Part shown: one piece after another, positions 1-8,150 of the stretch
How the letters are laid out: the number at the start of each line of letters is the position of its first letter
Numbering within the stretch: the stretch's first letter is position 1
DNA from: Providencia stuartii
GTDB lineage: Bacteria > Pseudomonadota > Gammaproteobacteria > Enterobacterales > Enterobacteriaceae
Reading direction: 5' to 3'
Length of the DNA: 64,000 nucleotides
Assembly (NCBI GenBank): GCA_900455155.1
Contig: UGUC01000002.1
Span: forward strand, 1,736,001 to 1,800,000
Position numbers and translations under genes: made by a program
The notes under the pieces: model-generated
Databases searched by the model: none
Told to the model about the DNA's origin: nothing
The model's input: the letters and a program-made list of their open reading frames with translations, nothing else

Positions 1-181
1 GAGCATTAACAGCTAATCCTTGCATTTGTGTAATAACTTTATTCTCATTGGTGTCGAATAAATCAAACTGCCAATTTTTTGAAATTTTGTTGTAGTACAA
101 AGTTAACTTTAAGGCCTTACCAAATAAGGTAAATAATTGCTCTTGGATCGGCTCGTTAGATACGGGTATTTCATAAATCAT
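1..181 (-). CDS. Phage baseplate plug protein (5' part, runs off window)
   Basis: The first 60 codons of a minus-strand gene are visible; it starts at 181 with MIYEIPVSNEP and continues past the left edge. The short N-terminal pattern, followed by a beta-rich segment with a W-x-F-D-L motif, resembles the small baseplate plug family (Pam3 gp18-like) that closes the end of the tail tube in contractile phages. Its ATG overlaps the stop of the Dit-like gene as ATGA, so the two are translationally coupled. The position after tape measure and Dit fits a baseplate protein. The family call rests on remembered pattern and context. Confidence 0.6.
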   Translation of the reverse strand, partial: MIYEIPVSNEPIQEQLFTLFGKALKLTLYYNKISKNWQFDLFDTNENKVITQMQGLAVNA

Positions 182-909
182 GAACGTCCCCCTAATGTTT
201 CACGGAAAGTATAGGCAGATTTGGCCTCAGGCTGAGTTCTTCCCATATTACTTTTTTGAGGTTGTTGTTTTAAATCAGGGTGTAATCCTTTTACCGTCTG
301 ACTCTCGACAATAAACACTTCCTCTAAATTTAAACTAAATTCAACCGCCCCAGGCTTATCCTGTGTCGCGCCAATACTGGTTAACATCATATTCTTGTAC
401 AAACGAAGCCCTGTTTGTACATCAATCGGCTCCCCCATTTTTTGTATTGCCAATAATGATTCATAAGCACGACCAGCACGATCTAATGTCTGCGAACTAT
501 CAGCAAAAGGTTTCAATACATCCGGATACCAAGGTGCAATCACCTTCTGCACTTTATTGGCTAACACCCGTCCTATCGTTATATATTGCCCCAGCATCGC
601 TTCCGCTTGCCGTATTGATGACGATATTTCTAACGGCAGAGGGTATTCCCCCATAGCCTCGGTATCGAACCCTAAAAAATCATTAAAATATTTCGCAGGT
701 TCATAGCCCACTACCGTTCCCGTAATACTCAGTGATTTCGGCTCAAGAAATGCGTGATCAGCAATATCAGCCCCCGATTCAACGGGGTTTTTTGTGATCC
801 TTAATGCAGAGGTATGAGTCTCGCGGATCGTACAATCAAGTTCAAACTGACCAATCGTTCTTGTAATAACAGACGCTCGACCAGTAAATATTCCGCTTGT
901 AATATCCAT
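178..909 (-). CDS. Dit-like phage tail/baseplate hub protein
   Basis: A 243-residue protein. Its N-terminal ~100 residues (G-x-F-E-L-D-C-T-x-R-E-T-H then N-P-V-E-S-G-A-D-I-A-D-H) match the N-terminal domain of Dit-like tail proteins that join the tail tube to the baseplate. The rest is helical and Lys/Gln-rich towards the C-terminus. It lies directly downstream of the tape measure gene and is coupled by an ATGA overlap to the baseplate plug gene, the usual order in Mu/Pam3-like contractile tails. No frameshift is seen. The fold-family call is fairly firm; the exact role in this particle is inferred. Confidence 0.7.
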   Translation of the reverse strand: MDITSGIFTGRASVITRTIGQFELDCTIRETHTSALRITKNPVESGADIADHAFLEPKSLSITGTVVGYEPAKYFNDFLGFDTEAMGEYPLPLEISSSIRQAEAMLGQYITIGRVLANKVQKVIAPWYPDVLKPFADSSQTLDRAGRAYESLLAIQKMGEPIDVQTGLRLYKNMMLTSIGATQDKPGAVEFSLNLEEVFIVESQTVKGLHPDLKQQPQKSNMGRTQPEAKSAYTFRETLGGRS

Positions 910-991
910 AATCTATTGCCTAAATAAAAAAGGCCACATTAAGTGACCTTATCAGTTGAATTGAACCCAACTCATTCTTTAAAACGGCGGG

Positions 992-2782
992 TTAATCAGC
1001 ATTCGCACTCTTTAAGGAATGGTATGCAATCTCATTAACATATTGATTGATCCCCTCTACCGCCAATACACCCGCTTGTCGGCTATCCATGGTATGAATA
1101 TCTTGTTTCACATTAACATCCCCTTGGTTAACAACAATGCTCTTATGATTGCTAGTTGTGACATTAGATAAATTGGGATCAGCTAGGTTTTGCTTAATTA
1201 AGCCGCCAGCAAGATTTGGAGATTTGTACTAATTTTTTTTCACTTTGATATTTATCGTCAATAATACCCAGTGCTTTTAATATTGAAATAATACCCGATG
1301 TCAACTCATCAAGCTTTTGGTTTACCCCAATTAAATGCCAACTCGAAAGGCTTTTTAATTAATTCAGTCACCCCATTAAACGTATTCGCAAGATCATGAA
1401 TAAACTTGCCAATATCGGTATCACTGAGATCAAAAAGATTTCTAATAAATTCCCATCCCGCTTTAAATGGTGCGGTTAAGAATTCCTGAATTGCGGCAAA
1501 TGCTAAATTAAGTTTTTCCGTCCATGACGTTGAATCGTCGGTGAATATTTCATATAACGATTGTATCAAATCAAACGCTGACTGAAATGGCGCCAATAGG
1601 TAATCGATAATCGCAAAAAATACTGTACTTAAACCATCAATAAAGGTTTTTGCAACACTCAATACCCATTCAAAAGCCATTTTCGCTGCATTTTTAATGA
1701 CATCCCAAGCCTGAATAACCCCTTGGATAAGCACTTGCCATAATGCTAAAAATGCCGTGGCAAAACCCATGAAAGTAGTGTTCAAAATCCTGCCCAAATC
1801 TCCTTCAATCCCTCGGTCATGCCCTCCCATGCTTCCCCCATCATCGCCGTATTACCACTGAATAAGCCAAAGAGTAGCTTTAAGGCATTACCTATATATT
1901 TAAAGAAGCCACGGAAAATCATCACAGCACTATCGATAGTGAGCGCCCATGCTTGAGCAATGCCATCGAAAATCAGTTTATTTTCAGCATAAAAGTATTC
2001 CACCAAGCTAATACTGACTGTATCCATTCAATGGCTGGCGGCCCAAAACTCACTAAATTGTGACTCACCACCGTCTAGATAAGCCATGAGATCCCCGGAG
2101 CAGCACCATCAGTCCAGCCACCGCAGCCGCAACCCACATGACAGGGTTCGCGGCAAAAGGCTATTAAAGCGGCTTTTTTAAAGGCCGCTAACACCGCTAT
2201 AACGCCAATGATTGCCGCTTTCCACCCTATGGTTTTTTCGACTAAGAGATTAATGGCACGACCCCGCATTCCCTATCGCTTGTATGCCTTTACTCCCCAC
2301 ACGACCAGCTGAGTTAATCCCTCTGATATCAGTGTCTTATTCGCATCTAGCCATTCATTAAAGCGATTAATCACCTCCGTTAAGTTAGGGAGTAGCCCTA
2401 GTACGAGTTTCGTTTTTATTGACTCTATTGATAAGCTAGTTTTCTTCGTGACTGATTGATATTCATCAGCTTGCTGTAATTCTTTCTCAGAAATGGTAAA
2501 TAACACACTTTTTTCCTGAGAGAGCTCTCTCGCCCCTGCTACCGCGCCACCAATAAAGCTAAAGAATTTATTCGACATAAAATCAATAGCCGTCACGAGA
2601 CCAGAAACCACTGCTTTCAAATTATCAATCGTTAAACCCGCATTACTTAATTTCTCACCTAATTGGCCAATAACTGTTGCCGTTGAAGTCGCCGCCGCGC
2701 CGAGGGCAGTGACGACACCTTTTAATTTAACCACTTGCTCTTCATTAAGACCGATAATGGTTAGAAGTTGTTCGATTCCCAT
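992..2782 (-). CDS. Phage tail tape measure protein (several frameshifts)
   Basis: Reconstructed from at least five overlapping frame fragments on the minus strand. The start is MGIEQLLTI at 2782; the end is ...YHSLKSANAD then TAA at 992-994. The product would be about 590-600 residues, short for this class, and implies a short tail if length scales as in other phages. It contains long helices and hydrophobic stretches (GGAVAGARE, AAIIGVIAVLAAF, FAIIDYLLAPF) typical of tape measures. Frame breaks occur near 1325, 1240, 1800, 2050 and 2270, some at homopolymers (a CCCC run, an eight-T run). The start overlaps the end of the -1 frame of the upstream chaperone gene, as lambda H overlaps GT. Sequencing error or real decay are both possible. 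Confidence 0.7.
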
Positions 2783-2986
2783 CTTCTGCCCTCTGCTGAG
2801 ACAACAAACGCTCGACATAGGCCTCATGAAAATCAAGCACATCGCCGAGCGTTGCTGTCGTTCTAAGATCATGACCGGTATATTTGCCTTCCATAATGGG
2901 CAGCATTTTTAACCAATCTACATCTGTTATGCCGTCAGATTGACCAAACTGGGCATATTTACCTTGGATGCGACTCCATCGGGCAA
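2745..2986 (-). CDS. T extension of the tail assembly chaperone, read by -1 frameshift
   Basis: After a -1 slip at 2984-2990 the frame stays open for about 80 codons (…QFGQSDGITDVDWLKMLPI…, then GHDLRTTATLGDVLDFHEAY) to TAA at 2745-2747. It overlaps the first codons of the tape measure, which starts at 2782. The segment has no strong start codon of its own at its beginning. The layout matches the GT product of lambda-like and many contractile tails, where a minor fraction of chaperone carries a tape-measure-binding extension. Function is inferred from layout. Confidence 0.5.
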
Positions 2987-3320
2987 AAAATCAGCAAAAT
3001 GAAAAACTAGGCCATTAACAATAAGTGGATAATAATGGGAACGATAAGTATAAAAATGGGTATTAAACACATCCACTTTATCAAGCTGAATAACATTACC
3101 ATCGGCATCTTTTGCTATCACCCATTTTAAGATGAATTTTTTCGACACCTTGCATTTCTGTGGAGCCAATATTGGCAAGTACGCCCCCCACATCGATATC
3201 AACCTGTTCACCATTCATTGCAATGCAACCTTTTAGCATCCCCAATAGCTTCATGGCATGGGTTTTCGCTTCGATAAAGTTGCTATGACGATGCTCATAA
3301 GTGATATTATCTTTTTCCAT
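2927..3320 (-). CDS. Phage tail assembly chaperone, G-like (frameshifted)
   Basis: About 130 residues once a one-base insertion in an A-run near 3137-3142 is removed. The two fragments then join as ...MQGVEKFILKWVIAKD. It lies between the tube protein (ATGA overlap at 3318-3322) and the tape measure, the position of lambda G-type tail assembly chaperones. The zero frame ends ...VNLTA with TAA at 2927-2929. A slippery heptamer sits upstream of that stop and a long open -1 frame continues into the tape measure start. I assign the function from position and the frameshift arrangement, not from recognised residues. Confidence 0.55.
2984..2990 (-). promoter_or_regulatory. Candidate -1 ribosomal frameshift slippery site
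   Basis: The minus strand reads T TTT TTG in register with the zero frame (GAT TTT TTG CCC), matching X XXY YYZ. Slipping back one base leaves the zero frame about 20 codons before its stop and opens the T extension. Confidence 0.5.
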
Positions 3321-3754
3321 CAGTTAAAGGCTCCTTTACCCAATTTAGTGATCACACGTTCAAATTGGATCACCCATGACTGTGCATTATGGCCAGCCCC
3401 ACGAGTTTGCGTCGGCGGTGTTGTGAAAAAGCCAACATGCCCCACAATCTCATCACCGTTCCACGTATCCTTGATATACAATTCAAGCGGCGCGGGAGCA
3501 GATTGGCTGCTGAGCATTTGATTACGTAGATTCGATAAAAAATGATTATCTGCAGAGTGTTGCAGTAACTTCAGTGTTAATATTCCCGACTGGTTACCAC
3601 TAAAAACATAAACCCCACGCCCATTAGCGCCGAACGTCCAAGCGCCATCATCGCCTACAGGAGCAATTGATAGCGCATCTGCAGATTCATCAAAGGCTGT
3701 GATTTCATAACCATTGATACTAACCATAAGACTTTTGTGATTATAAACAGACAT
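3320..3754 (-). CDS. Phage tail tube protein, DUF3277 family
   Basis: A 144-residue protein with the DUF3277 pattern: an N-terminal M-V-S-I-N-G-Y-E-I segment, then D-D-G-A-W-T-F-G-A-N-G-R-G and a beta-rich body ending R-V-I-T-K-L-G. In Mu/Pam3-like contractile tails this protein forms the inner tube inside the sheath. It lies 9 bases after the sheath gene and overlaps the chaperone gene by ATGA. Length fits the family. The family call is firm; the structural role comes from family knowledge. Confidence 0.8.
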   Translation of the reverse strand: MSVYNHKSLMVSINGYEITAFDESADALSIAPVGDDGAWTFGANGRGVYVFSGNQSGILTLKLLQHSADNHFLSNLRNQMLSSQSAPAPLELYIKDTWNGDEIVGHVGFFTTPPTQTRGAGHNAQSWVIQFERVITKLGKGAFN

Positions 3755-3763
3755 AGTGACCTC

Positions 3764-5275
3764 TTAGCGGTTGAATTGAATTAATAAATCTGCTGAATGA
3801 CCCGCTCCCGCGAGCTTGATTGCACACATAATCGGCATCATTTTGCGTGCTTCTCGATCCGCTTGTGACTGAACATCAAAGCTATCCGAGTAAAAATAGA
3901 AACCTTCATCTAAGCGGTCACCAAAAGTCACCTCGCCAATATCACTGCCACGCCAGATCCCCCCTGCTAAGAAGCCATTGCGTTTAAATTCGTTGCCAAT
4001 GACAATCAAGGAGCCAATTAGCATCGCTTGGCCTTTATCGGTTTGAGGAATTTTTGTAGGGCTTGCTTGTAAAGTCGTGAAGGCTTGTTTTTGGCACGCA
4101 TCGATAAACGCATCCAGCCCCATCACTTCATCAATAAATGTGCCGCCGAGCATCGTGCCTTCAGCTAACATATTGATACCGTCATAATCGGTATAAAAAT
4201 TGATCCCCAAACGACGGCATTTTTGTGCCGCATCTTGAGTCACGCGATCGTCAGAGCGTACCGACGTTTGTTGCTTAAATTTGACAGTTTTTGCGGTGTT
4301 CTGTCCTTGCCAAACCGTTGAAACAGCAATCGCCAACAACTCAGCACCGGCATGGTTATCTCCCGTTTTGTTGAATTGCACCATCAACCGACCACTGTTT
4401 TTATCAAACAGCTTTTTCAGTATGTTACTGTTGTTCCACTCAATCTGCTCATCACGCGTCGCGGTATAGGCCATAACTTTTAAGTCAGCCGCGGTCACCC
4501 ATGCATGAGCATCATCAAGCTGTTCATCGGTGAGAGAGTCTGCGAAATAGACGCCATACCAGTTTTGATAGACATTTTGTAGTTTATGCAAGGCTTCGGA
4601 AGGTAGTTCTGCATTAACAGTTTGTGCGGCGGCTCCCACCGTTAGCGTAGCTTGGCCTTCTTCCAGTTTGAGTAAATTACCCACATAAGTACCGCTAGTG
4701 GATGGCTTCACATAACCGAAACGCGTTTTTGCATCTACTCCTGCCGTTTTCGATTGAATGATCATGCGCTTACCGATGGCATCCCACACCGCTTGTACGT
4801 TGGCATCACTAGGTAGCTTTTGATTAATAACTTTTGCAATGTCTGAAAAATCAATAGCTTTACTAAAGTCGAGGGCCGACAGTAAAATATCAGAGCCCGC
4901 AAGGTTCAAAGTCATTGCACCATCAGTAATCGCCTTTAATACATTCAGTCCAACAGAAATCGTTGAGCCTTTTAGCGCATTCGCGGTTGCGGCAATTGTC
5001 TGTTTCTCTTTCGCAAAACGCGCGATCATCGCACGCTTCAATTTAGGGCGCGCAGAAAACAGTGCTTGTGCTGCTTTATAGGTTGCCGATTTTGTACCAA
5101 ATAAATTAGCAACATCTTGTTCATTAGAAACAAATACATAACGCGAAGATGCATCAACAAACGTATTGCCCATTTCAGACGTAAAAATCGCAATCATACT
5201 TAGATCACGACGTTGTACGGCTGCCGCTTGGGGTAAAATTTGTGCATTAATGATCTCTTTAATAGATAAACTCAT
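3764..5275 (-). CDS. Contractile tail sheath protein, DUF3383 family
   Basis: A 503-residue intact protein, the best evidence for a contractile tail. It opens with a conserved I-N-A-Q-I-L-P-Q segment and contains the DUF3383 features R-A-K-L-K-R-A-M-I-A-like and F-K-Q-Q-T-S-V-R-S-D-D-R-V-T, ending G-A-G-H-S-A-D-L-L-I-Q-F-N-R. DUF3383 proteins are sheath subunits of Mu/Pam3-like phages and some tailocins. The start overlaps the neck terminator stop. No frame break is seen over 1.5 kb, against decay of the whole locus. Confidence 0.82.
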   Translation of the reverse strand: MSLSIKEIINAQILPQAAAVQRRDLSMIAIFTSEMGNTFVDASSRYVFVSNEQDVANLFGTKSATYKAAQALFSARPKLKRAMIARFAKEKQTIAATANALKGSTISVGLNVLKAITDGAMTLNLAGSDILLSALDFSKAIDFSDIAKVINQKLPSDANVQAVWDAIGKRMIIQSKTAGVDAKTRFGYVKPSTSGTYVGNLLKLEEGQATLTVGAAAQTVNAELPSEALHKLQNVYQNWYGVYFADSLTDEQLDDAHAWVTAADLKVMAYTATRDEQIEWNNSNILKKLFDKNSGRLMVQFNKTGDNHAGAELLAIAVSTVWQGQNTAKTVKFKQQTSVRSDDRVTQDAAQKCRRLGINFYTDYDGINMLAEGTMLGGTFIDEVMGLDAFIDACQKQAFTTLQASPTKIPQTDKGQAMLIGSLIVIGNEFKRNGFLAGGIWRGSDIGEVTFGDRLDEGFYFYSDSFDVQSQADREARKMMPIMCAIKLAGAGHSADLLIQFNR

Positions 5276-5784
5276 AATGGTTCCTTTAGCGTGGTTATAA
5301 CGACCGATTCACCATAAGTCAGTGATGATTCGATACGATGAATATGTGATAGTGTTAAATTGAGCTGTGCTCTTTGTTGCTTTCCTTCAGGCTCCTCCTC
5401 GGGAAAATATTGAATTTCTGATCCGTGAACTAATCCCGCCCCCATGGCTTTAAGTTGTTGCAAAGCAAGGTATGTGTGCATTTGCGCGGCTAAATCTTCA
5501 ATCAATAAGAATGCCTGCTTACCTTGTGCGGTAATCGAAACCGTGGTTTCCCGTGTCGTCGTCACCACTTCTCTACTGTTTTCTGCTTCGAATTTAACTT
5601 CCGTACCGATAGAATGAGATACCAATGGCGTGACAGTGATAAAGTCATCCCATTTCGATACATCGGTATAAACACTGCCATCAAGAACGCGTTCTTCCGG
5701 TAGTCGTGTGAGCAGCACGATAATTTGGCGCAATTTATCTAGGTTGAGCCGTGAAAGCGTTGTTGTTTCCATGTGAATTCCCAA
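5272..5784 (-). CDS. Phage neck terminator protein (gp12-like, LIC_12616 type)
   Basis: A 170-residue protein with a charged N-terminus, a beta-rich middle and I-H-R-I-E-S-S-L-x-Y-G-E near the end, the layout of neck terminator proteins that cap the head-proximal end of the tail tube. It sits directly upstream of the sheath gene. In complete phages the genes before it are head genes; here the next gene upstream is the lysis cassette after an 86-base gap. The start may be the internal METTTLSRLNL at 5772. Confidence 0.6.
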   Translation of the reverse strand: MGIHMETTTLSRLNLDKLRQIIVLLTRLPEERVLDGSVYTDVSKWDDFITVTPLVSHSIGTEVKFEAENSREVVTTTRETTVSITAQGKQAFLLIEDLAAQMHTYLALQQLKAMGAGLVHGSEIQYFPEEEPEGKQQRAQLNLTLSHIHRIESSLTYGESVVITTLKEPL

Positions 5785-5870
5785 TAATTAGGCATAGACA
5801 ATCTTCCGCGCTATCGGTGATAGTCGGTTGTTTTATCTGCTATTCAATTAGTTAAAGATGTAATAAACGC

Positions 5871-6194
5871 TTACTTGAAAAAGAGGGCATGGCGTTGTTG
5901 TTCAATCACTCTGATGGCTTGCTTATCTAAATTACATTGTTCGATAATAGTTAATAATGTTTCATTCAGTAGAAGCGAATCACCCCAAGTTAATTCGAGA
6001 GGAATAATCGGGGGTAAACAATCATCGAGTAAATAAGCTGGGATCGCCATTTGCGGCTGTGGAACGTATTCTTTCTGAATGTTTGTGCAACTGGACAGTA
6101 GCATCACTAGGCACACGATGAGTGGCACAAATAGTGTCAGAAAGCCTCTTTTTAATAACTTCTTTGGTTTGTTCAGAACTAAGATCCACCTCAT
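5871..6194 (-). CDS. Rz1-like outer-membrane spanin lipoprotein
   Basis: The reading frame contains a hydrophobic signal segment ending in a lipobox, L-L-S-S-C, with the Cys about 36 residues in, followed by a Pro-rich stretch (YVPQPQMAIP). This is the signature of o-spanins. Its 5' part overlaps the 3' part of the Rz-like gene in another frame, the classic nested Rz/Rz1 arrangement. The C-terminal ~65 residues are longer than in lambda Rz1. The exact start is uncertain, since a later start closer to the signal segment is possible. Confidence 0.65.
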   Translation of the reverse strand: MRWILVLNKPKKLLKRGFLTLFVPLIVCLVMLLSSCTNIQKEYVPQPQMAIPAYLLDDCLPPIIPLELTWGDSLLLNETLLTIIEQCNLDKQAIRVIEQQRHALFFK

Positions 6195-6399
6195 TTCGTT
6201 GGTTAAGATGATTTTTGGTAATTTTATTGAGTTGTGCTGAAAATTTTAAATACCCATTAAATAAAACCTGTTGCGCTGCCATTTGATGATTCAGTGACAT
6301 ATATTGGCGATTTAACTTGTCATAATCACGCATTACCCACCACAACCAAAAAGCCAGGATCAGGCTGGTCGCCGTAAATACCTTGGTTAGCGATGTCAT
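6022..6399 (-). CDS. Rz-like inner-membrane spanin
   Basis: A 125-residue protein with an N-terminal membrane anchor (residues ~7-24, T-S-L-I-L-A-F-W-L-W-W-V) followed by a periplasmic, mainly helical, Gln/Asn-rich region. Together with the overlapping lipoprotein it would span the periplasm and fuse the membranes at the last step of lysis. It starts within the end of the endolysin gene (ATGA-type overlap near 6396-6399). Rz-like proteins vary widely in sequence, so the call rests on topology and cassette position. Confidence 0.65.
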   Translation of the reverse strand: MTSLTKVFTATSLILAFWLWWVMRDYDKLNRQYMSLNHQMAAQQVLFNGYLKFSAQLNKITKNHLNQRNEVDLSSEQTKEVIKKRLSDTICATHRVPSDATVQLHKHSERIRSTAANGDPSLFTR

Positions 6400-6791
6400 A
6401 GAGGATAAGCGCGGTATGACAATTGAAAATGTGGTCCGTCTTTAAAATTAACCCAGTCACCTCCCCATTCAATTTCCACGTTTAATTCCGCCGCGGCCTT
6501 TTTCATTGCTCGAGCAACCAGCTCGAACTTAGACCAATCATTCCATGGAATTTGACGGTGAATTAATGGAGCGCAGTCGACGGCATGCCCTGTTAGGTGC
6601 CGACTATTCATCGTTTGACTTTGTCCATTAGCCACTAATTGCCGTTGGCGAGCTTCATTGCGTTTTCCTTCAATAACCATGAAATCAACACGGCTCAATT
6701 TGATCGCTCGGCGCACCACTTTGACTAAATCAGGATGCACACCCCGTAAGTTTTGTTCACTACGCTGGCTAAGAAAAAATTGATTCATCAT
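6396..6791 (-). CDS. Endolysin, M15-family peptidase (D-Ala-D-Ala carboxypeptidase type)
   Basis: A 131-residue protein with the zinc peptidase M15 motifs: S-R-H-L-T-G-H-A-V-D (the S-x-H-x-x-G-x-A-x-D signature) near residue 70 and D-G-P-H-F-Q-L near the C-terminus, which supply the zinc ligands. Enzymes of this group cut peptide bonds in peptidoglycan; as a phage gene it degrades the wall after the holin opens the membrane. No signal peptide is visible, so release depends on the holin. It follows the holin gene (stop and start overlap as TAATG) and precedes the spanins. Confidence 0.85.
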   Translation of the reverse strand: MMNQFFLSQRSEQNLRGVHPDLVKVVRRAIKLSRVDFMVIEGKRNEARQRQLVANGQSQTMNSRHLTGHAVDCAPLIHRQIPWNDWSKFELVARAMKKAAAELNVEIEWGGDWVNFKDGPHFQLSYRAYPL

Positions 6792-7134
6792 TAAACTCCA
6801 AATCGATTTTTAATAAATTGGATGATCATCTCAAAGATGCCATAGAGTTTTTTTGTTCCTAAAAAACCGATCACAACACCACAAAATTCGGCTAATAAGC
6901 TCCAAGACTCGGTATTGCCATTTTGTGCTAACCACCATTCAATAAACCGGATTGTGGCCCACACTCAGCAAACCACACATCAACGCTTCCAATAAAGATT
7001 GTTTTCCAAAGCATCCCTTCGCGTCGTTCACGAATATAGGCAATCGTTGTTGCAATAGAAAATCCGCCAATAAGCGGAAGATAATATTGTAGCCAACGCA
7101 AAATTGGCTCCCACCATTCATATTTGTCAGGCAT
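6791..7134 (-). CDS. Class II-type phage holin (two frameshifts)
   Basis: Joining three frames gives a ~112-residue small membrane protein. It starts MPDKYEWWEPILRW, then a membrane segment (YLPLIGGFSIATTIAY), a basic loop (R-E-R-R-E-G), a second hydrophobic part (EALMCGLLSVG) and a third (SLLAEFCGVVIGFLG), ending RFGV with TAA at 6791-6793. This resembles the lambda-family holins found beside M15 endolysins. Breaks lie near 6960 and 7000. An upstream ATG at 7146 is also possible. The break count makes it non-functional as written; sequencing error is the simpler reading because the flanking endolysin is intact. Confidence 0.6.
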
Positions 7135-7377
7135 AAATCTATTCACTTTATATAAGTGTTCTAATAAAAGCTTCTTTTACCATGATAACTTTATTGAACC
7201 ATACTGAATAATTAATAAGCATTATTTTAAATAAAAGGCATATAACAAAGAGATAAAGTTTTCATTCAGTAAAATACTCTTTTCATAAACATAGTTTCAT
7301 TAATCAGTAAAAAATATCAGTCCTATTCATTAAGGATTCATTCATAATTGACCTGATTGAAAACGCTCAGTATTAAC

Positions 7378-7406
7378 AGATTAATTCCTTTTTTGCGCGC
7401 GCACAA
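7378..7406 (-). promoter_or_regulatory. Weak candidate promoter, last of five repeated copies
   Basis: The minus strand reads TTGTGC-N17-TAATCT. The same pair occurs in all five units with identical 17-base spacing (for example 7992-8020). Each hexamer matches the sigma-70 consensus at only 3 of 6 positions, so the call is weak. If real, the four copies nearer Q would start transcripts ending ~45 bases later in a repeat terminator, while this copy reads into the lysis genes. Confidence 0.25.
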
Positions 7407-7476
7407 ATTCTATTATTAAAACTTTCCAGCTATTCTACTTTCTAACCTTTTACGTTGGTGAACAGCTTATTTGAAA

Positions 7477-7500
7477 TAAAAAAAGCCTCTAAAGCGAGAC
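7477..7500 (-). terminator. Repeat-unit terminator (closest to the lysis genes)
   Basis: Hairpin 7485-7500 and seven T on the minus strand. I see no equivalent hairpin between here and the holin start at 7134. Confidence 0.55.
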
Positions 7501-7629
7501 TGTTTGTTATTAGAAATTTTCAGTATTAGCAGATTAACTCCTTTTTTGCGCGCGCACAAATTTTATTACTAAGACTTTATAGCTGTCCTATTTTCTAACC
7601 TTTTACGTTGATGAACAGCTTATTTAAAA

Positions 7630-7653
7630 TAAAAAAAGCCTCTAAAACGAGAC
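7630..7653 (-). terminator. Repeat-unit terminator (second)
   Basis: Hairpin 7638-7653 (GTCTC/GAGGC, loop changed to GTTTTA) and seven T on the minus strand. Confidence 0.55.
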
Positions 7654-7783
7654 TGTTTGTTATTGGAAATTTTCAGTATTAGCAGATTAACTCCTTTTTT
7701 GCGCGCGCACAAATTTTATTACTTAGGCTTTCTAGCTATTCTATTTTCTAACCTTTTACGTTGATGAACAGCTTATTTAAAAA

Positions 7784-7808
7784 TAAAAAAAAGCCTCTAA
7801 AGCGAGAC
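7784..7808 (-). terminator. Repeat-unit terminator (third)
   Basis: Hairpin 7793-7808 (GTCTC/GAGGC) and a T-run on the minus strand, in the third repeat unit. Confidence 0.55.
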
Positions 7809-7937
7809 TGTTTGTTATTGGAAATTTTCAGTATTAGCAGATTAACCCCTTTTTTGCGCGCGCACAAATTTTATCATTAAGACTTTCTAGCTGTCCTATT
7901 TTCTAACCTTTTACGTTGATGAATAGCTTATTTAAAA

Positions 7938-7961
7938 TAAAAAAAGCCTCTAAAGCGAGAC
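7938..7961 (-). terminator. Repeat-unit terminator (fourth from the lysis genes)
   Basis: Stem GTCTC/GAGGC with one G-T pair (7946-7961), then a T-run on the minus strand. Same element as in the neighbouring units. Confidence 0.55.
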
Positions 7962-8091
7962 TGTTTGTTATTAGAAATTTTCAGTATTAGCAGATTAACT
8001 CCTTTTTTGCGCGCGCACAAATTTTATTACTAAGGCTTTCTAGCTACCCTATTTTCTAACCTTTTACGTTGATGAATAGCTTATTTAAAAT

Positions 8092-8116
8092 AAAAAAAAA
8101 GCCTCTAAAGAGAGGC
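8092..8116 (-). terminator. Rho-independent terminator of the antiterminator gene
   Basis: A perfect 6-bp stem, GCCTCT/AGAGGC with a 4-base loop (8101-8116), is followed on the minus strand by nine T (8092-8100). This is the strongest hairpin of the array. Confidence 0.85.
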
Positions 8117-8150
8117 CTATCATTTGTCAAAAACGTTCAATTATAATATG

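Larger units (their letters stand above)
7359..8116. repeat. Tandem array of about five ~153-155-bp units, each with a terminator hairpin
   Basis: Five near-identical units lie head to tail between the antiterminator and the holin. Landmarks recur at fixed spacing: the GC palindrome tgcgcgcgca followed by caaat (gcacaa at 7401, 7554, 7707, 7862, 8015), aaccttttacgttg, and a gcctct-loop-gagac hairpin next to an A-run (7485, 7638, 7793, 7946, and the perfect gcctct/agaggc version at 8101). Differences between units are a few substitutions and A-run lengths. On the minus strand, the direction of the late genes, each hairpin is followed by a T-run. The unit resembles the 3' end of the antiterminator gene plus its terminator, suggesting it arose by duplication. 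Confidence 0.9.

Noticed and set aside
7401..8020. LexA (SOS) boxes in the repeat array
   Set aside because: CTGT half-sites occur, but none has ACAG at the correct distance.
7359..8116. CRISPR array
   Set aside because: Units are ~153 bp, near-identical along their whole length, and there are no short repeats separated by unique spacers; no cas genes are nearby.
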